Source: Blastomyces gilchristii SLH14081 (Eukaryota > Ascomycota > Eurotiomycetes > Onygenales > Ajellomycetaceae). Taken from it: a stretch of DNA of 64,000 nt. This document shows, piece by piece, positions 11,692-22,265 of this stretch (the first letter of the stretch is position 1; each line of letters starts with the position of its first letter). The stretch covers positions 1,000,417 through 1,064,416 of the forward strand of contig NW_003101679.1 of the NCBI RefSeq assembly GCF_000003855.2, in the 5' to 3' direction. The position numbers and the translations under genes are program-made. The notes under the pieces are model-generated. The model worked only from the letters and a program-made list of their open reading frames with translations. It had not been told where the DNA came from and ran no database searches.

Positions 11692-11786
11692 TGTGGAAGG
11701 TGTAAAGCTCCTGTCATTGAAAGGTTGCTAGCTTGTGGAAAGTTATATGGTGGAAGGATTAGTAAGCCAGATCATGTGACCTGACA
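11692..11786 (-). repeat. Candidate right-hand LTR end of the copia element, with Met-tRNA-type primer site
   Basis: Read on the minus strand, a TG...CA-bounded stretch (TGTCAGG to TTCCACA) is followed immediately by GGTTATGAGACC at 11680-11691. That sequence is complementary to the anticodon-arm region of a methionine tRNA, the half-tRNA priming mode known for copia elements. About 95 bp is short for an LTR, and its partner is outside the window, so the outer border is uncertain. Past 11786 the base composition becomes normal. Confidence 0.4.
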
Positions 11787-13006
11787 AAAAAGAAACGAAT
11801 GAACAGCCTTACCCATTGAAAATATTCAGGGGTATCTCATGTCTCGGCCTCGACCTCGGTCGGTCCCTGGAAATTTCCGCTGTCTACATTGACTTCACCT
11901 CCTACATACGTACATACCTCCTCCCCCGTCGCCTGCGTCCTGCTTCCAAGCAATGAAGATCTATTGGTCTCCTCAACAGACCGCAATAATAATGTCAAAT
12001 ATTTCATATTCGAGCGATGATTCTGCAACTGCAGAACTCAGGCCCCACAGTAACGAAGTATTCATTCAATATTTCACCTGCAGGTTCTTCATGATGTATT
12101 CAGATTGAATTATGTTCATTCTGAGTCCTAGCGTGTACTTTGACTACAGCAAAATAAATGAATATCCCAGAAATACACACACCAGAGTCTTTGGCTGTGT
12201 TGTTATCTTAAATTCATGGTATTTATTGATCTTGTTAAATTGTGAAATATCACAATTGTTAATTGCAACTTGTCCTACAAAGACCTCCCCGCTTAATTGC
12301 CTAGCGAGCTATCGCGGGATCTTGATATGTACCGCACATTCTTCTACAAGTTATCGAGAATAACCGCCCCAGAGTTACTGTTGGGAACACCGACTGGGTG
12401 TTGCCCTTGGGCATTTTTCTTCAATGGAGTGTCCCAGATAAAAGCCGCGGAAGGAGTTTAATCAAGAAGCGCCCACATCAAAATATGCAAGAAAGCTGTA
12501 TCTCAGGAAATACCCTTCGCAAATTTTTTTTATTGTTTTCATCTCAGTTTAATGGCCATTCACCATTCTCAACCTCTCCCCACTGCGTCAACATATCTTA
12601 GTATTGGCCCATGCAATTGTTGCCACCTTTTCGAGCCTTTTTCCAGCCCTGTTTCCTATTCCACAAGAGAAATGCGATGAGAATGATCTTTCCGGCTCGG
12701 CTCAGACCACCACAGCACTTTCATCAGAAGTTGCAAAGAGAAAAATGAGCATGAAGAAAGCGGGCGATTCCCATTAGCGAGCCTCTGCAGTAAAGGAAGG
12801 ACAACAATACCAACTAAGAAACTAACAGCAAGTTCCTGTAATGGGTTTTTGGTAATATATAGAAAGTGTATATATATACCCATTGCCCTGCCCTCAAACC
12901 TGCTTGTCTGTCTGGTCATGATCCTCATCACGTCTCAATCATTTTGACAATTCTGCTTGCATTGCAACAACGCCCGAAACTCACAGCATCACAGTAACCA
13001 GAAAGT
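11787..13006. other. Intergenic, right flank of the AT block
   Basis: Base composition and CpG content return to normal at about 11800. Only short frames without recognisable content occur. A TATATATA run at about 12870-12878 lies some 130 bp before the next start codon and could be a core promoter. Otherwise I see nothing I can name. Confidence 0.5.
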
Positions 13007-13870
13007 ATGATGTCTGTTCCGCCCAATCAACACCCTCCACAGGCGCTGCCAAATCCAGACAACCCATTCGATCCAGCTGTAAATCACTGGATGTATTCCT
13101 TCGTGCAGAATCATTTCCAAGCGTGGAAATTAGGCATTGCCCTAGTCAAAAAACAGTCAGACGAAAAAAGAAGATTAGGCTCACGGAGAGTAGGGCTTCA
13201 CAGAGGCGCGGATGAATTTCTTTATTTCCTTGTCGAGCCGCGAGGCCAACCGGAGAATGATGAACGAACATCATCCAGTTTTTGGTCATGCGGAGAGGAA
13301 CCAGGGATTTACCATAATCAATATGAAATCACTCCGACAAACTATCCCGGCATCTTGCGTGGGAGCTTTTTCAGCGTTGAGGACACCATCTGGATTTTGA
13401 ACACTAGCACGCTTCCTCGCACCGGAAAATATTCGCCCGCTCGAAGGGCAATCCACCTTAGGCGCATATACTCCTTAGCTAGGCGAAATCACGACGACCT
13501 GAGCTGCCATCTCAGTCAAGTTCGCTACATGGTTATTACAAATATTCCTCTTGAAGAATTTACGAGCCGACAGGTTATTGAGGACGCAATTCAATGGATA
13601 TCTCACATTTATGGCCCCTTGGACGTGAGCATATTCAAGTTTGTACCAAACTACCCGTCAGGGAACCATGAAAGACAGATCGAGGAGGATACTATATTCT
13701 ATACCCTGCTTGGAACCGAAGTTATGATACCGATCATGGAATTTATATACCATGAGCTGCGCTGGACTAATTGCTTGGGCGTAACTGCTGTTGACATTGC
13801 TGTCTACCGAGATCGTCCCCAACCACGATATGATCTCCGCGTGACCATCGAGTACGGTCCGCTGCCTTAG
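13007..13870 (+). CDS. Hypothetical protein, single exon, 287 aa
   Basis: An uninterrupted 287-codon frame from ATGATG with normal GC and codon use; the second Met is an alternative start. I recognise no domain, signal peptide or membrane segment. The N-terminus is Pro/Asn-rich. The middle contains a clear globular stretch, including FTSRQVIEDAIQWISHIYGP at about residue 185, and the C-terminus is mixed alpha/beta in character. It is the first gene after the transposon block and converges with the RTA1-family gene on its right. It could be a lineage-restricted orphan; the length of the open frame is the main support. Confidence 0.65.
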   Translation: MMSVPPNQHPPQALPNPDNPFDPAVNHWMYSFVQNHFQAWKLGIALVKKQSDEKRRLGSRRVGLHRGADEFLYFLVEPRGQPENDERTSSSFWSCGEEPGIYHNQYEITPTNYPGILRGSFFSVEDTIWILNTSTLPRTGKYSPARRAIHLRRIYSLARRNHDDLSCHLSQVRYMVITNIPLEEFTSRQVIEDAIQWISHIYGPLDVSIFKFVPNYPSGNHERQIEEDTIFYTLLGTEVMIPIMEFIYHELRWTNCLGVTAVDIAVYRDRPQPRYDLRVTIEYGPLP

Positions 13871-14431
13871 AGGAAAATATTTTCTTTCTTAGAATCAATC
13901 CTTCAGATCCCAATCTTTAGAGTCCTATCCATTAGCATCACTTATCTCCTTTTTTTTCTTACTCGTCTCTTCTACTATTTGTTTTTCTTCCTGTCTTCTT
14001 CCCCTATTTTTTATAATTTCTTTGTTAGCAACCTTTCTTACTCATCTAATCTATGCTTTGTTTCCCCCCCCCCTCTCTTCTCTTTTATTTCCCCCGCACT
14101 TCTTAGTGAGGAGATAAATATTAGGATTTTTTTGGGTTTATTAGTTCCCTTTGGAGTGTCTATCTTCTTCATCCTACTTTCTAACCAAATGTGATTTGCT
14201 ATTTAAGAATAAGGGTAATGGCTATCCCTTGCTGTGAATGAAGTAAAACCTTGGAAAGAAAAATTGTATTGACCATTGCATAGTTGAATAGAAGTGCAAC
14301 GAAGCGATAAATGGTCATGATAGATCTCTACAGATGGTCATTACTTGGCCAACGGGTGAAGGAGTAAATTAGAAATATTCCCAATATAAGGACAAAGCGA
14401 GAGCAGAAATAAATGAATTATTGCGAAGGAA

Positions 14432-14496
<65 letters not shown>

Positions 14497-14581
14497 AGAA
14501 GAAGAAGAAAGGGAAGAAGAAGAGAGAAGTTCTAGCTGGTTTAATGAAGCGATAATATACGCGCTCGGAATTGCAAAGTTT
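13871..14581. other. Convergent intergenic with T-rich 3' region and microsatellites
   Basis: Pyrimidine-rich sequence follows the upstream stop. Then come an A-tract at 14430-14450, (GA)n at about 14464-14493 and (GAA)n to about 14510. These serve as 3' flank for both converging genes. No coding signal is seen. Confidence 0.6.
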
Positions 14582-15800
14582 TCAAACCGCGAGACGGTGT
14601 GTATCAGAGTGATCATGCAACGAGACCGCGTCTTCTTCCCAAAAGGCAGTCTTCTTGTCTTTCCCCTTGGCCATTCCAGCAAAATCAAAAGGGTCAAAAA
14701 CAGTTAGGAGAAAATGTCTATCATCGACCCAGCCTGGGCCAATGCGCTCTGTTTTCCCATCCTGCGCTAGATAAATCACATTGGACCGGGGAAGGCAGCT
14801 GGCAGGCGGGAATATATTCATCAAAACACCATTGATGAGTATGGGTATTGCATCGAGGCACCAGAAATATGCCTCGGTGCGGCCCATAGCAGATCCCCAC
14901 CCTTCAAATGTGTCTATAGCACGAAATACATTCCGAATCGTCAACAGCACGCACGACAAGTAGAGGGTTACCAGCACTTTTCGGATTCTTGGTTCGTGGA
15001 TACCAGCTTTGTGTAAGCGGCGGTGGAAATGGGCGACGAGAACGCCAAAAAGGGCGAAGATCGGGATTTGTGCGAGAATCGAAATCTTGATTAGGATGGC
15101 GCCCACCTTTAGCGTCCCTGGCGGGTGACTGAGATTTGACCCTATAGATGCTCCAGAAGAGGCCAGGGCTTCGATGATAACATCGCACCCGAGAAAAGTC
15201 GATATCACGCGCCCTGGATGCATTGGCGATAGCCAGGGGACATAATACAGTACACGACCGAAGATGATAGAGTTTATGGCGAGGAATATAGGGCTGTAGG
15301 AACTAGTCAGAACAGCGCTTGAATAGTGTCTACCCATCAAACCATCCAGGGTGACATTGCGGTGGAAGGGGGGATGGCTTACGGGGCACAAAATAGGAAA
15401 CATGACGTCGCAATGAAAAGATTAAGATCTCCGTAGAGGCCGTGAGCTGCAATTTCACGGAGGATATAGCCGACTACGAAGATCAGCGAGACCCATGGAA
15501 GCAGCATGCCCATCCGCCACGTTTTATATCTCCTGCAAGAAGGGCATCAGATATGCGATCCTGAGTATGGAGAGGAGACAGAAAAAGAGGTTATCTCATA
15601 CAAGTTATTTTGCCATAGATGCAGAACGCCCGAAACAAGCCAAAGAACCGCAAAAACTGCGGAGGCTCCCTTTACTGGCTTGTACTGGAAGAAACTAAAA
15701 CCCTCTGTGGTAGGAAGCCTGTATTTAGCTTGAGGAAGCTAATAGTGTTTTCATTGTCTGTCAAGGGAAACTGAGACGTACCAGTGCCAGGTCCGCCCAT
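14582..15800 (-). CDS. RTA1-family multispan membrane protein (lipid-translocating exporter-like), four exons
   Basis: Exons 15782-15800, 15602-15704, 15383-15532 and 14582-15302 join in frame (993 nt, 330 aa). All three introns are GT-AG. Splicing gives MGGPGTEGFSFFQYKPVKGA, then a hydrophobic span ending HLWQNN, RYKTWRMGMLLPW, a long TM, GRVLYYVPWLSP, and near the C-terminus the family signature R(N/S)xFRxxxxxEG, here IRNVFRAIDTFEGWGSA, followed by E.YFWCLDAIPI. This matches the fungal RTA1 family (seven TM segments; members include Rta1, Rsb1 and Pug1, linked to sterol, sphingoid-base or haem/7-aminocholesterol resistance). Substrate cannot be read from sequence. Expected location is plasma or vacuolar membrane. 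The 80-nt third intron ends CTGACTAG. Confidence 0.85.
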
Positions 15801-17914
15801 CGCAAAAAGGAAATAAATAAATAAAATCCTTCGATTATCCAAAAATTAAATGATGAGAAATGGAAGTAAACACTGGAACAAGAAGCAAGGTTGGTCTAAG
15901 CATTAAGATGACTGACAGTATGGCCTGCACAGTAAGGACACGAAATAGATGCTCTGGACACAGAGTATTAATCCAGAAGAAAGTGTGCGCCATAGCTGCT
16001 TTTTCAAAATATTATATACTCCTATTCTGAAGCGCAATTGAAGCTCGTCGATCGTACTCTGTATAGATCGATCCCATATATCAACATCGGCAGGTCGGAA
16101 TGCACTAGCCGCATTCGGTAGAATTTCGTTTAGTTACGCCTCACTCGCGAGTGGTCAAGCAGCCAATAATAGTAATACGAGCGGCGGCGGGACTCCTTGC
16201 CAGGCTGACAGTCCGACAAAGTGGCCGATATCAAAGAGACCCATCCCATCCCATCCATGATATGAGCCCGCATTCCCCAATGGCACCCCGGCCATATTCT
16301 CAGGATCTTCTTGGTGTAAGTTATCCATCAGCCAAGAAAGACTATTTCGTAACTTACGCGATACGAAATACGAGATAAACGCGCTCAAACCATAAACCGA
16401 GGCTAGCAACTCTGTTGTACAGGCAAAGAAAGGCACGACTCAGAAACACTTCTCCACACGATGCGATAGCCCTCACACGACGCTACCGTTGTAACAAGAT
16501 CTGATTATCCATGGAGATGAGTCGTGGCCAAAGACAGGGGAGAGATTATTTCTCTGTCAGGTCAGCCTGTAACTTACCTAACAACCATCTCTCAGAGCAA
16601 CACACACAAGCTTGATCTGTGGTTGGACTTCACACAGCCACGGGCAGCGGTTCTAAATATGCTTTCCCAGGCTCACTGGGATAACTTCAAAAGTTCATCG
16701 TTCATCGTTCCTCTTGAGAAACGGGACAAATGAATCCTCTTGTTCTGCATGGATTCTCCAGCATCACCACATTCACCATCAGGACCAAATAGAGTGTGTT
16801 CTACTGGACCGGGGTTTTAGGCCTGATTTTTAAGGAATATCTTTCCGGCACCGGATACATTGAACCACAGGGGGAGTAGATGCATCCATCCTTCGCTGGG
16901 AAGAGCGCAGGCGGGATACTTTGAGTATTTTTCACGGTATTGGTCACATTCAATTCGTTGGATGGCGCATCGCCAATTCTTTCCTAAGTCATTCCTTCAC
17001 TTTTCGTGTTTGCGAACCTTGTGGAAAAACACAGTTTGGTGTACACTGCCCCAGACAAAGCTAAGGCGTGCCTAGAAGTATGGTTTGCATTCCTTGTGGC
17101 ATTCTCTCCTGCTGTCTTTCCTGGATATTGCGTTTGTGACTGGCCGTCGCGGCCCTGGGCAAGGCTATGTTTGAATGGTGACAGGAGCTGGCACTGCTCA
17201 AATTGCCATCTGGTCCGTTGACTCGGGTCCGTTGACAGCAATTACCTCCCCTTGGGCTTGGAAGTATGAGCCAAAACCCGCTCCGAAGCCTGGTCGCCAA
17301 ATTAAGGTGTGGTCCACACCTGCATAACAACGATATATTTTGGTGTATGGTCTCGCGTATAGCTGATGGGAGGTCATGTTCAAATCCTACCTAGGTACCG
17401 TTGGATTTTCTCATTCTGGTCGTGCTGGTCAATAAGTTTGATTGCAGTTGGAGCAATGGTATAACGATACGCCATACGACTATCCCCCGCCTGTTCCTTG
17501 GTTTCTGGCTACTCAACAAAGCTTGACGGACCGTAGCTTTTGAACGAAACCCGTCAAATGTGCACCTTATTAAAACAACAATGGGGCATTCTTGGTATCT
17601 ATAACTCTGTGTGGTATTCTCAAGGCAAAGCTGAGTCCAGGCCCTTTGTTCCCAGTTCCTGAAGAAATTCTGTAGGTATGATTCCGCTCAAAGTTAACTG
17701 TGGGAACAAACTTCTCGGCCTCTTGACAATCATGATGAACATTTGGGACATGATCCTGCTTAATTATGAGTGCTGTCAACTACCAGAGGAAATTCATGTA
17801 TGCCTACCCTAAGCTCGCCTAGATTACTCGCTACTGACTATATTTCTTTTTACTATTTTTCAACCATCTGAAACGTGTCCTCTAACTGCGAAAAAATTAA
17901 TCCAAGCACAAACC
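15801..17914. other. 2.1-kb intergenic region
   Basis: Short frames on both strands, none with recognisable protein features or a splice pattern I could extend. It contains the divergent promoters of the RTA1-family gene (left, minus) and the broken gene to the right (plus). Nothing else is supported. Confidence 0.5.
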
Positions 17915-18710
17915 ATGTCCTCGACTCGACGAACAACAATTCCCGACCGGCCCAAGCCCAATGTACATGTACCATGTAGCAATATATTCTTCTACGGCAT
18001 AGGTGCGGGAATCATGGGCGTAGCAGCGTACGTTTTCCTTACTCAATTCCAGCCCCTTGCCCTACCCCCGAACCCTCTATAAATAAATGAATAAAATAAA
18101 GCAATAAAAAAGGAAACTGACACGCACCCCTCCTTCCCAGCACCAACCAGCATGACCATCTCGGAAAAGCTCGTACAATTCTTCACCGGCCGCCCCAACT
18201 CGCTCGTGCCGGGATACACCATGCAGCGCCTCTTCGGCATGTCCCCCCGGCCCGAGAGTGAGATGTTCCCGCTAAACATGTCCATGTAACTACGGCCAGG
18301 GGGCGGTGGCGGGCGTTATCCGCGCGCTTATGAGGGTAAATGGCATCCAGGGGCCGTTGCGGATTTCATGTTTATTGGGGTGCGGTTGATGATTGATCAG
18401 ACGTTGGAGAATTGGATGGGACGGAGGCGTTGCCGTGGTATGTGATTCCATTTTGCTTCTTTTTTTTTTTTTCAACCTTTCTTTAGTTCGTGATTCGTGG
18501 TGCGGAAATGGTATATGCTTGCCGCTGGTGATTAGTGGTTCTGGATATTTGTTTGTTCGACGCCCTGGTTTAATTCGTGGAACTCATTAATTTTGTCTTG
18601 CGTGGGGGTTAGGACTTGGCCTGTCAATGACCAGGTGATCGATATCCTACATAAAGACCGTCTTTGCGCTGGCGCCCGGGTCCCTTACTGATTTTCTGTT
18701 TTGGTACTAG
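17915..18710 (+). pseudogene. Broken gene for a conserved fungal hypothetical protein (four frameshifts, introns intact)
   Basis: Exons 17915-18027, 18141-18437 and 18613-18710 have canonical GT-AG borders in compatible phases. Translation begins MSSTRRTTIPDRPKPNVHVP, then a hydrophobic segment (FFYGIGAGIMGVAA). Homology-like text continues through LVPGYTMQRLFGMSP and MFPLNMSM, NYGQGAVAGVIRALM, ADFMFIGVRLMIDQTLENW, TWPVNDQVIDILHK, and TVFALAPGSLTDF. These pieces lie in different frames: single-nucleotide shifts are needed near 18287, 18354, 18420 and 18653. The blocks read like one conserved ascomycete family of unknown function. Three shifts sit beside short homopolymers, so sequence error is possible, but the long neighbouring genes show no such indels. 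Confidence 0.6.
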
Positions 18711-19393
18711 AGGATGGATGGTTAGATCAGTCCATTAGACACCAAGTTGTGTGTTTGGGTGGGGGGGGGGGGGGGGGAATGCTGTAACACAAAAAGGCAT
18801 TAGTGATATTGCTGTATATATGCTTTTGAATTTCAAGGGGAGAATTGGGCCTGGGGATTTTGTACATTGTTTCATGCTGAGAGACCCTCACTAGAATAAG
18901 AGGCTTTTCCATCAGGCAACTAAGTGTGTGTGGGTTTGGAAGGGGCATATCTACACCTCCCATACAGAGTATATCAAGATAGCAAATGAACGAGAACCTA
19001 AAAGCCATCTGATTGATCTCATGAAATCTACTCTAACGCGTCTCTAAAGAGAAGTTGTTGCATACAAGAAGGGGGCTGAGATTAGATTTTAAAATATATG
19101 GGAAGATTGATCGAAGAGCAAAATATAAAATATAAAATGAAAAGAGAAAAAATAGAATAAGAATTTTGATCTTCTGAAGGGTGGCTGGTGTGAAAGGAAA
19201 AAAGGAGAGAAAGGACAAGTACCAAAGATTGTGGAATGGAGGAAACAAGTTAAGCGGGAGGAATGGATAGCCATCGAAGCCAAAAATGTGTATACCCAAA
19301 TAAAATGCTACAAGACAGAAAGAAAAGGACCAGCTGGCCGTATGTGAAGATAAATGAAATCTGAAAACCTTGACGCCCAAAAGGTACACTGGA

Positions 19394-19432
<39 letters not shown>

Positions 19433-19625
19433 AGGCAGAGAGGGTGATACATGGAAAGGATTACACCATGCCGCGACGCGGCGCGCCTCATGGCAAGCGA
19501 ATGGAATCTAATAAAATACAGGGCACGCTAGACCCTTGCTTGCTAGCCCGATATCAGAACCCATAAGAGGAAGAATATCTGTAGTCAAAAGTCAGAATAT
19601 ATGACCCAACTAACACCGGTACTGC
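18711..19625. other. Intergenic with long homopolymers
   Basis: Contains a 17-G tract at 18761-18777 and a 36-A tract at 19395-19430. No supported gene. Minus-strand frames here are products of T-rich translation. Confidence 0.55.
18761..18777 (+). repeat. 17-nt poly-G tract
   Basis: Uninterrupted G run just after the broken gene; long G tracts are prone to length error and can form quadruplexes. Confidence 0.9.
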
Positions 19626-20901
19626 TCATGGTTGAGCAGTTATAGAGCCCTCAAAACAGTACAGGGAGCAAAAAAAAAAAAAGTGGGGAAGAGGTGGGGG
19701 GTTGGAGATAAATACCATTAAAACGCCAAACATCTTAGCAACCAACCACCGATTCCCCGAAACTCGAGACCAGTACTTTAACAGCTCTCTATGTGCGCCT
19801 TGCACATTATCAACCACATCCTCTGTATTCGCATCGATGCGCTGGATCATTTCAGACTGCTCGCTGACCATCGACGCCAACTGGCCAAAGATGCCACCGA
19901 GCTCGTTTATTGTACGCTCGATGGCTTCGATGGCTTCCCCGCGTGCTTGGATATAAGAGTTGGATGACTGAGCTTCTTCCATCATTAGAAGTTGCTGATC
20001 GGATTGGGATCCACCGCCGCGCCCCAGGGAGAAGGGGCTTGCTGAGGAGGATGGTTCGAGGCTTAGGAGGTCGGACGAATTAGGTACTTGAAACCCCGGT
20101 GGTGCTGGACTTCGGCTTCGGGGGGGTTGATAGAGAGGGGAATCGGAACGTTGAGGTTCGAGGGCTGTTTGTGACTTGGAAGAGACGGAGGAAACGAAAT
20201 TTTCTGTTCGGGAGCGGGAGGCGCGGATGTTTTGGGTGCGGACTTCAAGGACTTCTTTGAAGTTTGCGCCGACGTCGGCAAGTTTGCCTTGGAGCATTAC
20301 CACGACCTTTGATATGCAAATTAGTAGCTATGCCGTAGTTTGAAAACTGGAATGGGCCTACATTATCGTTATGTTCGCCTTCCTGGTCTGTTTTACTCCG
20401 TGATGATTTCGGGTGTTGGGCGAGTGTGAGAGCTTGTAGAGACGCGATTTGGGAGTTGAGGGAAGCAAGATCTTGCTTGATGACATATGTGAGCTCTGAA
20501 ATTTCAACAGGTCGGTCATCAAAGAGGGTTTTGCGCTTAGCCACTAATTCGAGATCTCAAGTCAGCCAAAACTTATCCTACCTATACCCCAGATATCAAA
20601 TTTCAAACACAATTTCCCACAAAATAAACTCACACATGGCCAGCCTCTGCAATTTCACCATTGTCCCCGAGATCCCTCTCCCAATCTCAGCAGCCCGCCT
20701 CGCAAATTCCGATCTGGCCGCTTTCTTGGCCCCCGCGGCTGTTCCATTAGCAGGGGATGGTTGTAAATCTCTCCGTTGGGCATCTGATAGAAAATATTGG
20801 CGTTGGGAACCGGTTTTTGAGGAAGCAAGGCGTTTTCGAGCCTGAGTAAGAATGGACTGGAACTCAGGAGTTCGGTCCTGGACAGATGTCGCAACTGCCA
20901 T
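19626..20901 (-). CDS. SED5: Sed5-type t-SNARE (syntaxin 5), ER-Golgi trafficking
   Basis: Exons 20634-20901, 20362-20543 and 19626-20306 join in frame (376 aa). It starts MAVATSVQDRTPEFQSIL, the usual Sed5 N-terminus that binds Sly1. Exon 2 opens LAKRKTLFDDRPVEISELTY and exon 3 opens VVVMLQGKLADVGANFKEVL, both strongly syntaxin-5-like. The SNARE motif runs from about residue 260 (NSYIQARGEAIEAIERTINE … EMIQRIDANTEDVVDNVQGA), with the central Gln of a Qa-SNARE (SEQSEMIQ). The C-terminus (GNRWLVAKMFGVLMVF) begins the tail anchor. The last 25 codons are odd: Pro-rich, then a T13 tract, longer than typical Sed5 tails. An in-frame ATG at 20991 would add 30 residues. It is divergent from the next gene on the right. 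Confidence 0.9.
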
Positions 20902-22265
20902 GGCCGAAGATTTCGATGATACGGAAAAGGGGAGTCTGGTTGGTAAGGGAGTCGGACTATCTAGCTTTGCGGAATGTGAAGGGACGAACACACGACCCTC
21001 ATGTCAAGGGTATCGGTAGTGGTACGGAAGACGAAGTGGATTTATCGTGGAGGGGGTGATCTAGAGCTGTTGGATAGGGGTTACGTCCGGAGTTAACATA
21101 TAACGTAGGTTGATTGCACAGGCTGATGCCAATATTATTCGCAGAAGTCTGATAGGCTGACACGACAGAAGTGTATGTGTTTACTTTTCGAGTAATTCAA
21201 TTCCGCAGGATATCAGTGTGATTAGAGTGGGAAGATCAGGAGAAGGATGGATAGACATTCGTTGGATAAGATCCATATTCCATTGATGCGGCTCATCAAT
21301 CTGGCAAGACCAGCGCGGGTCACGGGGCTTATCGGGGGAATAATTTTACCGGAGCCGAAAAGACATCACGTGGATATTTTACAAGCGCTGTAAAATGTTA
21401 TCGCTTATCCCGACAGTTGGTAATTGTGCCCGTGCCCCCACCCGCCGCTGTTTCCTAACTGGTTCCCACTTCCAGCCTCCAGCCCGCGTTTGGGCGCCCT
21501 TAGTTGTTACAGTCCCTGGTCAGCCGAAGGATCAACCAGGGATTGGGCCCAAGGATGCGGCATGGAGTGGAGCTAAAAATAGCCTAGTGTTGGATGTCAA
21601 TCATGTCATCCTCCTCCCCACAGCCAATCCCCAGCCAATCCCCAGCCATGATCTGCCGTTAGTTGGCTCTGTTGGGCTTAGTAACGTAACGGTATCGTAC
21701 GCTGGCCATACCCAACCAGGATATAACGTGACAGCCCTAGAGGCTGAATCATCCTCCGCGGCAGCAACAATAATCTCCTGTCTGCGGAGACTTCCTGAAT
21801 CCTGGACAACCGCTGCTGCTGCTCTGTGTTGTCTGTGGCCACCAGCACACCCTGTGCGTCTCTTCTCTGCTCTTCGTTTCTTCTTCTCTTGTTCTTCCTT
21901 GTCATCTTCTTTGCTTGCCCTTTTTTTGTCCTTCCATTGCCAACGACCTCCGTTTCATTTTGTTTCAACGCAAGCTTGCGACTGCTGTGTCGTCCAATGC
22001 ATCATCCAACGTGATTACCTTGCGCCATCCCTACTACATGCCCTTGATATCAGCCTGTGGCATCCTGCTTACTGCGCAGTCGTTACTATTTTCGCATCAA
22101 CCATTAGCCCCTTTTATTGACAAGCAGAAACTATTTCCATCGCTGAACGCCTTATGCGCTTATAGAGTTGCCCTCTGAAAGTAGATCTTCACGGGAAGGC
22201 TGGCCCTTGAGGTTGATTTCGCTGGTTTTTGACTCGAGCTCACCTTGATCTGGATTTCACCCATC
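20902..22265. other. Divergent intergenic region (promoters of SED5 and the low-complexity gene)
   Basis: About 1.36 kb between two start codons pointing apart. An open plus frame (21395-22120) lacks protein-like character, and CT-rich tracts upstream of 22266 look like a fungal 5' leader. A short direct repeat, CCAGCCAATC, occurs near 21623-21645 and includes CCAAT boxes. Confidence 0.5.

Noticed and set aside
19033..19491. 152-codon minus frame
   Set aside because: A Phe-rich translation of a 36-A tract and T-rich DNA.
21395..22120. 241-codon plus frame upstream of the low-complexity gene
   Set aside because: No protein-like composition, CT-rich leader sequence, and no compatible splice into the real gene.
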